The translations under genes were made by a program, and so were the position numbers. Below, one piece after another: positions 52,544 through 60,004 of a DNA stretch of 64,000 bases. Under the pieces are notes generated by a model, which worked only from the letters and a program-made list of their open reading frames with translations, made no database searches and was not told where the DNA came from. Location: positions 124,001 through 188,000 of the forward strand of contig NZ_JAERWK010000001.1 in assembly GCF_016918035.1 (NCBI RefSeq), read 5' to 3'. This DNA is from Nakamurella leprariae. GTDB lineage: Bacteria > Actinomycetota > Actinomycetes > Mycobacteriales > Nakamurellaceae. Positions within the stretch are counted from its first letter, which is position 1, and each line of letters begins with the position of its first letter.

Positions 52544-53380
52544 GTGCTGACCACCGGGGTTCCACGGGTGCTGGGTCCGCAGCACGCCGAGCAGGTCGCA
52601 CGGGTGCTGCGGGCCGACCCGGTGTCGGCGTGCCTGGTGGCCGCGCGGTACGAGATCGCCGGCATGGACCCGGTCGCCCTCGGCGGTCAGTTCTGGGGCA
52701 TCGCCGGCGGCCGGGACGGGCTCTGCTACGCCGGCAGCACCATGGTGCCGCTCGCCGGCGACGCCGCCGCGCTCCGGGCGTTCGCCACCATGGCCGGCCG
52801 TCGCGGCCGGCGCTGCGCGACCATCCTGGGCCCGGCCGCCCTGGTGCTGCCGATCTGGGAACGGCTCGAGTCCCGCTGGGGCCCGGCCCGCGAGGTGCGC
52901 GCCGACCAGCCGTTGCTGGTGTGCCCGGACCCGCCGCTGGTCGACCCCGATCCGCTCGTCGAGGTGGTCGACCTCGACCGGCTGGATCCATACTTCCCGG
53001 CCGCGGTGGCCATGTTCACCGAGGAGGTCGGCGTGGACCCGCGGGCCGGCGACGGTGGCCATGCCTACCGCGAGCGGGTGGCCGAACTGATCCGGCAGCG
53101 TCGTGCCTTCGCCCGGTTCCACGAGGGCAAGGTGGTGTACAAGGCCGAGATCGGCGCGCTGTCCCGGTCGGTCGCCCTCATCCAGGGCGTCTGGGTCGAC
53201 CCGCAGTGGCGCGGCAAGGGTCTGGCCGCGGCGGGCACCGCCGCGGTCGTCCGGGCCGTGCAGCGCGACTTCGGCCGGTTGGCCTCGCTGTACGTCAACG
53301 ACCACAACGCGCCCGCCCGGGCGGCGTACCGGCGGGCCGGGTTCCACCAGGTCGGCACATTCGCCTCCGTGCTCTTCTAG
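52544..53380 (+). CDS. DUF4081-GNAT acetyltransferase
   Basis: 278 residues. N-terminal DUF4081-like half (about 1-140) and a C-terminal GNAT domain with V-W-V-D-P-Q-W-R-G-K-G-L-A-A-A-G (CoA-binding Q/RxxGxG/A variant) and Y-V-N-D-H-N-A-P-A-R-A-A-Y. The homologue Rv2867c is next to ispG in M. tuberculosis. Acceptor unknown. GTG start at 52544; a hairpin follows the stop. Confidence 0.88.
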   Translation: MLTTGVPRVLGPQHAEQVARVLRADPVSACLVAARYEIAGMDPVALGGQFWGIAGGRDGLCYAGSTMVPLAGDAAALRAFATMAGRRGRRCATILGPAALVLPIWERLESRWGPAREVRADQPLLVCPDPPLVDPDPLVEVVDLDRLDPYFPAAVAMFTEEVGVDPRAGDGGHAYRERVAELIRQRRAFARFHEGKVVYKAEIGALSRSVALIQGVWVDPQWRGKGLAAAGTAAVVRAVQRDFGRLASLYVNDHNAPARAAYRRAGFHQVGTFASVLF

Positions 53381-53407
53381 ACGGTCCTGCTCCGCAGGTC
53401 CCCGGCA

Positions 53408-53429
53408 CCGGTGGCCGACCCGCCACCGG
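53408..53429 (+). terminator. Terminator-like hairpin
   Basis: 8-bp perfect stem (53408-53415 with 53422-53429), 6-nt loop, 28 nt after the GNAT stop. Confidence 0.5.
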
Positions 53430-53448
53430 GGGAGCACACTCCCAGGTC

Positions 53449-54354
53449 ATGGGGTCGACGCTGACCACCGTGGGACTGCCTGTGGCGCTGGGCATCGTGA
53501 TGCTCGGCCTGGGCCTGACGCTGACCGTGGCCGACTTCCGGCGGGTCGCCCACCGCCCCGCCGCGGTCGCTGTCGCGTTGCTCTGCCAGGTGGTGTTGCT
53601 ACCCCTGATCTGTTTCGGGCTGGTGCTGGCCTTCGACCTGCCGCCGGTGCTCGCCGTCGGCATGATGCTGCTCGCGGCATCGCCCGGCGGGACCACGGCC
53701 AACCTGTACAGCCATCTGTTCCGCGGGGACGTCGCCCTCAACGTGACCCTCACGGCGGCCAATTCGGTGATCGCCGTCATCACGCTGCCGGTCATCGTGA
53801 ACCTGTCGATGAATCGGTTCCTGCCCGGGGAGGCCGGCATCGGGCTGCAGTTCACCAAGTCGCTCGAGGTCTTCGCCATCGTGCTGCTGCCGGTGCTGCT
53901 GGGGATGCTGGTCCGGCACCTGCGTCCCGCGTTCGCCCACCGGATGGACCGGCCGGTCCGCGTCCTGTCGCTGGTCATCCTGGTCGCGGTGGTCGGGGGC
54001 TCGCTGGTCGCCAACCGTGAGATCCTGGCCGAGCACTTCGGCCGGCTGTCCGGCATCACCGCCCTGTTCTGCGTGATCAGCCTGGCGCTGGGCTACCTGG
54101 TGCCGCGGACGATGCGGATCGGTCAGCGGCAGGCCATCGCCAGCGGATTCGAGATCGGCATCCACAACGCGACTCTGGCCGTGGTCATCGCGCAGGCCGT
54201 CATCGGCAGCGTCGAGATGTCGCTGCCCGGTGGCGTGTACGGCGTCGTGATGTTCTTCATCGCGCTGGCCTTCGGGCTGGTGGTCCGCTCGCGCGTTCCG
54301 CCCGCCGCCCGGACGACCAGCGGGTCGACCGGGGAAGCGGCGCCGGCCGGTTGA
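53449..54354 (+). CDS. Bile acid:sodium symporter family protein
   Basis: 301 residues, almost entirely membrane helices (eight to ten). Family motifs: M-L-G-L-G-L-T-L, L-L-A-A-S-P-G-G-T-T-A-N near residue 80 and G-F-E-I-G-I-H-N-A-T-L-A-V near residue 235, the two broken-helix sites that bind sodium in BASS transporters. Substrate unknown; bacterial relatives move organic anions. ATG at 53449 with CACACT 8 nt upstream. Confidence 0.88.
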   Translation: MGSTLTTVGLPVALGIVMLGLGLTLTVADFRRVAHRPAAVAVALLCQVVLLPLICFGLVLAFDLPPVLAVGMMLLAASPGGTTANLYSHLFRGDVALNVTLTAANSVIAVITLPVIVNLSMNRFLPGEAGIGLQFTKSLEVFAIVLLPVLLGMLVRHLRPAFAHRMDRPVRVLSLVILVAVVGGSLVANREILAEHFGRLSGITALFCVISLALGYLVPRTMRIGQRQAIASGFEIGIHNATLAVVIAQAVIGSVEMSLPGGVYGVVMFFIALAFGLVVRSRVPPAARTTSGSTGEAAPAG

Positions 54355-54673
54355 GCCAGCCGGACCACGCCATGGACGACCACGCCATGGACGACCACGC
54401 CATGGACGACACCGATGCGGGCGCCGAGTGCATCGCCACCATCGAACGCCGGGAGGCCTCCGGCGCAGTGTGGAGATCGACGGTCCGTCCCGTCGCTGCC
54501 TCGGGGCCGGACAGCGGACGGTTCCGGCTGAGGACAGCGCGCGCCCGTCGGCCCGACCCGTCGATTCGAGGCGAGCCGGATCGGGCACTGACCAGCTCGA
54601 CCCTTGCAACCGATCGGGGGGCGGCGGGCGTCCGCTCGCGGACGTCGCCCCCCGCGCACACCAGGAGGCGACC
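54355..54673. other. 319-nt intergenic region with a repeat and a long hairpin
   Basis: Immediately after the transporter stop comes a 15-bp tandem repeat (54364-54408). A composite hairpin occupies 54616-54653: 6-bp inner stem (54629-54634 with 54639-54644) and 8-bp outer stem (54616-54623 with 54646-54653). It ends 10 nt before the AGGAGG of the SDR gene, so it could be a terminator or control SDR translation. No gene is supported. Confidence 0.6.
54364..54408. repeat. 15-bp tandem repeat, three copies
   Basis: ACCACGCCATGGACG is repeated exactly three times (54364, 54379, 54394). Rightward it would encode D-H-A-M-D units. Confidence 0.9.
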
Positions 54674-55573
54674 GTGGCCGACGATCAGCACACTCCCGCC
54701 GATCCCACCGAGCAGTACCCGCAGCCCGACACCGACGACGGCCGGAACATCCCGCATCCCGGGCTGACCGACGAGATGTCGGACCGGCCCGACCACGGCG
54801 AGGACACCTACCGAGGGAGCGGCAAGCTCACCGGGCGGCGGGCGGTCATCACCGGTGGCGACTCCGGGATCGGCCGCGCGGTGGCCATCGCCTTCGCCCG
54901 GGAAGGCGCGGACGTGCTGATCTCCTACCTGCCCGAGGAGGAGCAGGACGGCCAGGAGACGGCCCGGCTGGTCCGCGAGGCCGGCCGCTCCGCCGTGCTC
55001 GTCCCCGGTGACATCCGCGACGAGGAGCACTGCCAGCTGATCATCGACACCGCCGTCCGCGAACTCGGCGGCATCGACATCCTGGTCAACAACGCGGCGT
55101 ACCAGATGGTCCAGCCAGGCGGCATCGAGGACATCACCACCGAGCAGTGGAACCGGGTGCTGACGACCAACCTGACCGCGATGTTCTGGCTGTGCAAGAA
55201 GGCGGTGCCGAACCTGCAGCCGGGGTCGTCCATCATCAACACCGCGTCCATCCAGGCGACCGAGCCGTCGCCGGAGCTGCTCGACTACGCCACCACCAAG
55301 GCGGCCATCGTCAACTTCAGCAAGGCACTGGCCGGGGGCCTGGCCGACCGGGGCATCCGGGTGAATGTCGTTGCCCCGGGACCGATCTGGACACCGCTGA
55401 TTCCGGCCACCATGCCGTCGGACAAGGCGGCGTCGCACGGCGAATCGACCCCGCTGGGCCGGGCCGGGCAGCCCGCCGAGGTCGCGCCCGCCTACGTCTT
55501 CTTCGCCTCCCAGGAGGCGAGCTACGTCACCGGCGAGACGCTCGGCGTGACCGGCGGGAAGCCGGTGCTCTGA
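54674..55573 (+). CDS. SDR oxidoreductase, stress-type
   Basis: 299 residues from the GTG at 54674 with AGGAGG 6-11 nt upstream. A hydrophilic N-terminal extension (1-45, with P-Q-P-D-T-D) precedes the Rossmann motif I-T-G-G-D-S-G-I-G-R-A-V-A; then N-N-A-A, catalytic Ser in N-T-A-S-I-Q-A, Tyr/Lys in L-D-Y-A-T-T-K-A-A, and P-G-P-I-W-T-P. Closest in type to YghA/YhdF-like glucose-dehydrogenase-like SDRs, which are stress-induced in many bacteria. Substrate not determined. Confidence 0.9.
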   Translation: MADDQHTPADPTEQYPQPDTDDGRNIPHPGLTDEMSDRPDHGEDTYRGSGKLTGRRAVITGGDSGIGRAVAIAFAREGADVLISYLPEEEQDGQETARLVREAGRSAVLVPGDIRDEEHCQLIIDTAVRELGGIDILVNNAAYQMVQPGGIEDITTEQWNRVLTTNLTAMFWLCKKAVPNLQPGSSIINTASIQATEPSPELLDYATTKAAIVNFSKALAGGLADRGIRVNVVAPGPIWTPLIPATMPSDKAASHGESTPLGRAGQPAEVAPAYVFFASQEASYVTGETLGVTGGKPVL

Positions 55574-55674
55574 CGCGCTGCCGTGTCCTTCCAACCCGAG
55601 TGGGCAACCGTCGACCAGCCCCGGGCGCACTTCGCGTCCGGGTCCGGTGCGTGCTCGCGGCCCATCGCCTGTGC

Positions 55675-55680
55675 TAGCTT
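55675..55680 (+). promoter_or_regulatory. -10 element of riboswitch transcript 1
   Basis: TAGCTT with an upstream TG (TGTGC TAGCTT), extended -10 like. It predicts transcription starting near 55686, just at the riboswitch. Confidence 0.55.
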
Positions 55681-55684
55681 CGCC

Positions 55685-55803
55685 GCTGTCACGAGTGCCA
55701 GCGCACAGCCCCGGCTTGCTGGCCGGCAACCCTCCCACCGCGGCGGGGTGCCCCGGGTGAGGACACGGCCGGCTGCGATCCCGCAGCGGCAAGCGCGGGC
55801 TCC
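55685..55803 (+). ncRNA. SAM-IV riboswitch 1
   Basis: Closely matches the SAM-IV aptamer as I recall it. Features seen: P2 with G-C-C-A-G-C pairing to G-C-T-G-G-C; the conserved G-G-C-A-A-C-C-C-T-C core and G-G-G-G-T-G-C-C-C-C; closing helix P1 (TGTC near 55688 with GACA near 55762), imperfect beyond; a hairpin G-C-T-G-C-G ... C-G-C-A-G-C (near 55770-55787); and the 3' pseudoknot strand G-G-C-A-A-G-C-G-C. A further hairpin (55797-55802 with 55812-55817) lies before the ribosome-binding site at 55824-55830, which suggests translational control. It heads the SufS-like gene. Confidence 0.92.
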
Positions 55804-55836
55804 CGGCACGAGAGCCCTGGTTCGGAAGGGCGTTCC

Positions 55837-57252
55837 ATGTCCCAGGTCTCAACTCAGCACGCTGCGCAGTCACTGCTCGTCGGCACCGGCACCGAGGTGC
55901 CCCTGGTGCAGGGCGGTTCCACCGACTACGTCAACCTCGACTACGCCGCGAGTGCCCCGGCGCTGCGTGAGGTCGCCGAGCACGTGGCGGCGCTGCTCCC
56001 GCTGTACTCGAGCATCCACCGCGGCGCCGGCTACCTGTCCCAGGTCTGCACCGAGGTGTACGAGGCGGCGCGGACGACCGTCGCGGCGTTCGTCGGCGCC
56101 CGTGCGGACGACGTCGTCATCTTCACCCGCAACACCACCGACTCGTTGAACCTGCTGGCCCGGTCGGTGCCCGGCGATACCGTGGTGCTCGACATCGAGC
56201 ACCACGCCAACTTCCTGCCGTGGCTCGGAACTGGGGGTGGGCGAACGGTTGTCGCGGAGCCGACCGTCGGCGCGACGCTCGCGGCGCTGGAGGCGGAGCT
56301 GCGGCGGACGACGGCCGCGCTGGTCGCGGTCACCGGGGCATCGAACGTCACCGGCGAGTCGCTGCCGTTGCGCCGGGTGGCCGAGATCGCCCACCGGCAC
56401 GGCGCCCGGCTGGCCGTCGACGGCGCCCAGCTGCTGCCGCACCGCCGGGTCGACCTGGCGGCGACCGGGATCGACTACCTGGCCGTGTCCGGGCACAAGC
56501 TCTACGCGCCCTACGGGGCCGGAGCGCTCATCGGCCGCCGCGACTGGCTGGACGCCGCCGAGCCCCACCTGGCCGGCGGCGGGGCCGTCCGCGCGGTGAC
56601 GGTCGACGGCGCGACCTGGACCGACTCCCCGGCCAGGCACGAGGCGGGCAGCCCGAACCTGATCGGGGCGGCCGCGCTGGCCAAGGCCTGCCAGGTGCTG
56701 GGCGCGCTGCCGGAGGCGCAGCAGGAGGCCCGCGAGGCGGCGCTGCTGCAACGACTGCGCACCGGACTGGCCGAGCTGGGCATCGAGCCGCTGCGCATCT
56801 GGGGGCAGGAGGACGACGAGACAGGAGGAGCCGCCGGCGAGACCGAGGACACCGTCGCCATCGTCACCTTCACGGTGCCCGGCTGGACGGCCGAGGAGGT
56901 CGCGACCTACCTGTCGGCCGAGCACGGCATCGGGGTGCGGGACGGGCGGTTCTGCGCCCACCCGTTGCTGCGCCGGCTGACCGGGGCGGCCACGGCCATC
57001 CGGGCGAGCGTCGGGCTGGACACCGACGAGCGGGCGATCGACCGGCTGCTGGGCGCGCTGGCCGCGCTGCTGACGGACGGTCCCCGCTGGACGTACGCGA
57101 CCGCCGACGGCGCGGTCGTCCCGTTCCCGGAGACCCGGACGCTGCCGGCGTTCCTGGGCGGCAGCGTGCTGCGCGACCTCGCCTCCGGCGCCTCCGCCTG
57201 CCTGGACGACGAGCCCGACGTCGAGCCGGCCGAGCTGGTCACCACCGTTTGA
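55837..57252 (+). CDS. SufS-like class V PLP enzyme (cysteine desulfurase-like)
   Basis: 471 residues. Class V aminotransferase fold with T-R-N-T-T-D-S-L-N, D-I-E-H-H-A-N-F-L-P-W, V-D-G-A-Q and the PLP Lys221 in S-G-H-K-L-Y-A-P-Y-G. The position of the persulfide-forming residue in SufS is filled by Cys373 in R-D-G-R-F-C-A-H-P-L, so desulfurase chemistry is possible. An insertion of about 15 acidic residues near 330 and a tail of about 55 residues beyond the usual end distinguish it. Control by a SAM riboswitch shows a role in sulfur metabolism; substrate may be cysteine or another S-compound. ATG at 55837. Confidence 0.88.
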   Translation: MSQVSTQHAAQSLLVGTGTEVPLVQGGSTDYVNLDYAASAPALREVAEHVAALLPLYSSIHRGAGYLSQVCTEVYEAARTTVAAFVGARADDVVIFTRNTTDSLNLLARSVPGDTVVLDIEHHANFLPWLGTGGGRTVVAEPTVGATLAALEAELRRTTAALVAVTGASNVTGESLPLRRVAEIAHRHGARLAVDGAQLLPHRRVDLAATGIDYLAVSGHKLYAPYGAGALIGRRDWLDAAEPHLAGGGAVRAVTVDGATWTDSPARHEAGSPNLIGAAALAKACQVLGALPEAQQEAREAALLQRLRTGLAELGIEPLRIWGQEDDETGGAAGETEDTVAIVTFTVPGWTAEEVATYLSAEHGIGVRDGRFCAHPLLRRLTGAATAIRASVGLDTDERAIDRLLGALAALLTDGPRWTYATADGAVVPFPETRTLPAFLGGSVLRDLASGASACLDDEPDVEPAELVTTV

Positions 57253-57313
57253 CCGTCGTGCCGGATCCGTCAGAGTCGTTGTGCGGCATCGGGTCCGGCC
57301 GTGTCCCAGAGCT

Positions 57314-57332
57314 GCGGTGTGCGCCACACCGC
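57314..57332 (+). terminator. Terminator-like hairpin after the SufS-like gene
   Basis: 8-bp perfect stem (57314-57321 with 57325-57332), 3-nt loop, just before the next promoter. Confidence 0.55.
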
Positions 57333-57343
57333 GGCCGGGACCG

Positions 57344-57373
57344 TTGACTTCCGTTCCGCCCATGAACTACTTT
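57344..57373 (+). promoter_or_regulatory. Promoter of the LLM/ABC operon
   Basis: -35 TTGACT (57344-57349), 18-bp spacer, -10 TACTTT (57368-57373). Predicts transcription near 57380, three nt before the second riboswitch. This is the clearest housekeeping promoter in the window. Confidence 0.7.
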
Positions 57374-57382
57374 CCGATCTGC

Positions 57383-57492
57383 GGTCATGAGTTCCGACGT
57401 CAAGCCCTGGCTCGTCGGACGGCAACCCTCACACAGTGGCGGGGTGCCCCAGGTGAAGACCAGGCGTGGAGGACCCTCCCCGCAAGCACTCG
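57383..57492 (+). ncRNA. SAM-IV riboswitch 2
   Basis: Same architecture as riboswitch 1 with different stem sequences. P1 G-G-T-C (57383-57386) pairs with G-A-C-C (57458-57461); P2 T-C-C-G-A-C-G (57393-57399) with C-G-T-C-G-G-A (57413-57419); C-C-T-G-G (57406-57410) with C-C-A-G-G (57449-57453). The core G-G-C-A-A-C-C-C-T-C and G-G-G-G-T-G-C-C-C-C is identical to copy 1. The hairpin G-G-A-G-G ... C-C-T-C-C (57468-57479) and the C-G-C-A-A-G-C strand (57481-57487) follow. Rfam class could be SAM-IV or the SAM-I/IV variant. Confidence 0.85.
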
Positions 57493-57511
57493 CCACTCCC
57501 GCCGGAGTGGC
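57492..57511 (+). promoter_or_regulatory. Expression-platform hairpin
   Basis: Perfect 8-bp stem (57492-57499 with 57504-57511), tetraloop CGCC, ending 8 nt before the AGGAG of the leader peptide. It overlaps the riboswitch 3' end by one base, so aptamer and hairpin could compete. It may block the leader's ribosome-binding site or act as a terminator. Confidence 0.55.
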
Positions 57512-57532
57512 CCTCCAGCAGGAGTGACATCG

Positions 57533-57637
57533 ATGACGGAGTCCCGAGGGGTGCGCGACCTGGCGTCCGCCCCGGCGCTGGTGCGCCGCCGGCACATCGA
57601 TCTCGCCCTGGTCTGCACCGCGGCCTGTCCGGCCTGA
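57533..57637 (+). CDS. Sulfur leader peptide (putative attenuator), 34 aa
   Basis: Starts at an ATG with AGGAG 8-12 nt upstream. Matches the actinobacterial 'putative leader peptide' pattern: a middle segment L-V-R-R-R-H-I-D-L and a C-terminal Cys-bearing end V-C-T-A-A-C-P-A (Cys28 and Cys32). Such peptides precede sulfur-assimilation genes; in mycobacteria Cys-rich upstream ORFs sense cysteine by ribosome stalling. It follows a SAM-IV riboswitch and precedes the LLM gene, with two hairpins (57658-57674 and 57694-57713) between. Too short for standard gene finders, but a good ribosome-binding site and family pattern support it. Confidence 0.82.
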   Translation: MTESRGVRDLASAPALVRRRHIDLALVCTAACPA

Positions 57638-57657
57638 CCGACCGCTCGACCTGAGCC

Positions 57658-57713
57658 GTCCGCGCCTGGCGGACGCTCCGAGTGGTCCCGTCCCGCAGCC
57701 GTTCCCGGCTGCG
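57658..57713 (+). promoter_or_regulatory. Two hairpins between leader peptide and LLM gene
   Basis: First stem 6 bp (57658-57663 with 57669-57674), 5-nt loop. Second stem 8 bp (57694-57701 with 57706-57713), TTCC loop. No U-tract follows. Position fits attenuation by ribosome stalling in the leader peptide. Confidence 0.5.
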
Positions 57714-57785
57714 TCCGCCGGCGTCCCCGTGCGACCCCTCCGCCCGTCGTGGCCCGGGTCCGCGTGCCCAGTCCTGGAGCCCGAC

Positions 57786-58877
57786 GTGAAGTTCATCGGC
57801 ATCACCCTCATCAACCACACCCCGGACCCACTCACCGGCCACCTGCCGTCGGTGACCGAACGGCTGGCCGACGTCGTCGACACCGCCGTGCTGTTCGAGG
57901 AACTCGGCTTCGACGGGTTCGGGGTGGGGGAGCGGCACCACGAGCCGTTCATCTCCACCGCGCCGCCGGTGGTGCTCAGCCACATCGCGGCGGTCACCGC
58001 GAGGATCCGGCTGTTCACCGCGGTCACGCTGCTGTCAGTGCTGGACCCGGTCCGGGTGGCCGAGGACTACGCCACGCTGGACCACCTGTCCGGCGGACGG
58101 CTCGAGCTGATCATCGGCAAGGGCAACGGACCCGAGCAGGCGGAGCTGTTCGGCATCACCCGTGACCAGCAGTGGGACACCATCACCGAGAACTTCCGGC
58201 TGCTGCGCCGGCTGTGGACCGAGCAGCGGGTGACCTGGACGCCGTCGGCACACGGCATCCGCCAGGTGCCGCTGACCGACGCGACCGTGTGGCCGAAGCC
58301 GTTGCAGCAGCCGATCCGGATCTGGCACGGCAGCGCCACCTCGCAGGCGTCGGTGGAGCTGGCCGCGGAGTACGGCGACCCGGTGTTCTCAGCCAACGTC
58401 ACCAACCCGGTCGAGCCGTACGCCGCACTGATCGACCACTACCGCGAGCGGTGGGTGCACCACGGCCGTGACCCGCAGGCCGTCGTGGTGGGCGCCGGCA
58501 GCGCCGGGCACTACACCGCGCCGACCTCCCAGCAGGCCCGGGAGGTGTACCGGCCGATCTTCCAGGCCCAGTCCGCCCAGTTCGCGCGGTTCGGGATCGA
58601 GTCGCCGTTCGCCGACTTCGACGACTATCTGGCGCGCAGCTCGGCGCTGATCGGCAGCCCGCAGGAGGTCGTCGACAAGGTCGGCCGCTACCACGAGCGG
58701 CTCGGCCACACCACGCTGCACGTGCAGGCCGACACAGCCGGGCTCACCCCGGTCCAGCACCGGGCCAGCCTCGAGCTGTTCCAGGCCGGCGTCGCACCCG
58801 AGCTGCGCCGCACCATCCCCGATCCGCCGTGGCCGGCCCCGGTCGTGGACATCCAGCACCGGAAGGCCTTCCGATGA
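57786..58877 (+). CDS. LLM-class flavin monooxygenase (CE1758-like)
   Basis: 363 residues from the GTG at 57786 (GGAG 8-11 nt upstream). Luciferase-like TIM barrel: E-E-L-G-F-D-G-F-G-V-G-E-R-H-H-E-P-F at strand 2, S-R/R-I-R-L-F-T-A-V-T, and G-R-L-E-L-I-I-G-K-G-N-G-P-E-Q. These enzymes use reduced flavin, supplied by a separate reductase, to oxidise sulfonates, thioethers or other organic compounds. It resembles the CE1758 group, which I recall as sulfur-linked in corynebacteria. The stop overlaps the next start (ATGA). Confidence 0.9.
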   Translation: MKFIGITLINHTPDPLTGHLPSVTERLADVVDTAVLFEELGFDGFGVGERHHEPFISTAPPVVLSHIAAVTARIRLFTAVTLLSVLDPVRVAEDYATLDHLSGGRLELIIGKGNGPEQAELFGITRDQQWDTITENFRLLRRLWTEQRVTWTPSAHGIRQVPLTDATVWPKPLQQPIRIWHGSATSQASVELAAEYGDPVFSANVTNPVEPYAALIDHYRERWVHHGRDPQAVVVGAGSAGHYTAPTSQQAREVYRPIFQAQSAQFARFGIESPFADFDDYLARSSALIGSPQEVVDKVGRYHERLGHTTLHVQADTAGLTPVQHRASLELFQAGVAPELRRTIPDPPWPAPVVDIQHRKAFR

Positions 58878-60004
58878 GTGCTCCTGCCGTGCCACGGGTT
58901 CCGCTGTCCGTGCTGGACCTGGTGCCGATCACCGGCACCGACCGCCCGGAGCAGGCCCTCCAGCAGAGTCTCGACCTGGTCCGCGCGACCGAGGCTGCCG
59001 GCTACCGCCGCTACTGGTTCGCCGAGCACCACCTCAACCCGGGCGTGCTCGGGTCGTCGCCGGCCGTGCTCATCGCGCTGGCCGCTTCGGTGAGCAGCCG
59101 GATCCGGCTCGGGTCCGGCGCCGTCCAACTCGGGCACCGCACCGCGCTGTCGGTGGCCGAGGAGTTCGCCCTGCTGGCCCTGGCCCACCCGGGCCGGATC
59201 GACCTCGGGCTGGGCCGGTCCGGAGGCCGCCCGGCGCTGCCGCCACCTCCGTCCGACCCGACCGAACGCATCACGCCCGAGGGGCTGCTCATCCCGGCGC
59301 CCTTCACCGGCTGGGGTGCGCTGCTGGCCGCGCCGCGCTTCGCGGGCATCCGGCGCCTGCTGGAATTCCCGGGTGCCGATCCGGCCGACTTCGAGATCCA
59401 GGTCGACACCATCCTGGCCGTGCTGGCCGGCAAGTACACCGACGCCGAGGGCGTCACCTTCGACGTCCCAGGCCCGGTGCCGGCCACCGGGCCAGAGGTC
59501 TGGCTGCTCGGCTCGAGCGCCGGGACGTCGGCCAACCTGGCCGGTCGCCACGGCCTGCCGTTCGCCGCCAACTACCACGTCGCCCCGGCCGGGGTGCTGG
59601 ACTCGATCGCCGCCTACCGCGCGGCGTTCCGCCCGTCGGCCGACCTGGCACAGCCGTACGTGGTGGTGTCCGCGGACGTGGTCGTGGGTGAGACGGACGC
59701 GGCCGCCCGGGAGCTGGCCGCGGGCTACGGGCACTGGGTGCACAGCATCCGCTCCGGCGCCGGGGCGATCGTGTTCCCGACCCCGGAGCAGGCATCGGCC
59801 GCACCGCTGGACGAGGCCGCGCTGGCCCTGGTCGACGATCGGGTCCGCACCCAGCTGGTCGGGGCGCCGGACAGCGTGGTCACCCAGCTGCAGGCCCTGC
59901 AGGTCGCGACCGGGGCGGACGAGCTGCTCATCACCACCATCACCGCCGGGCACGCCGACCGGGTTCGCAGCTACCAGCTGCTGGCCCAGGCCTGGCGGGC
60001 GTGA
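58874..60004 (+). CDS. LLM-class flavin oxidoreductase (MsnO8-like)
   Basis: 376 residues from an ATG overlapping the previous stop. Group 1 luciferase-family pattern: P-L-S-V-L-D-L-V-P-I, G-Y-R-R-Y-W-F-A-E-H-H at strand 2, S-S-R-I-R-L-G-S-G-A-V, A-E-E-F-A-L-L-A-L-A-H-P-G-R-I-D-L-G-L-G-R. The stop overlaps the permease start (GTGA), so expression is coupled. A different substrate from the first LLM, or a two-step oxidation, is likely. No flavin reductase gene is visible. Confidence 0.9.
   Translation: MSAPAVPRVPLSVLDLVPITGTDRPEQALQQSLDLVRATEAAGYRRYWFAEHHLNPGVLGSSPAVLIALAASVSSRIRLGSGAVQLGHRTALSVAEEFALLALAHPGRIDLGLGRSGGRPALPPPPSDPTERITPEGLLIPAPFTGWGALLAAPRFAGIRRLLEFPGADPADFEIQVDTILAVLAGKYTDAEGVTFDVPGPVPATGPEVWLLGSSAGTSANLAGRHGLPFAANYHVAPAGVLDSIAAYRAAFRPSADLAQPYVVVSADVVVGETDAAARELAAGYGHWVHSIRSGAGAIVFPTPEQASAAPLDEAALALVDDRVRTQLVGAPDSVVTQLQALQVATGADELLITTITAGHADRVRSYQLLAQAWRA

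Noticed and set aside
54351-54767. Possible small gene starting D-H-A-M-D repeats
   Set aside because: It runs into the SDR gene in another frame, has Arg/Pro/Thr low complexity after the repeat and no ribosome-binding site.
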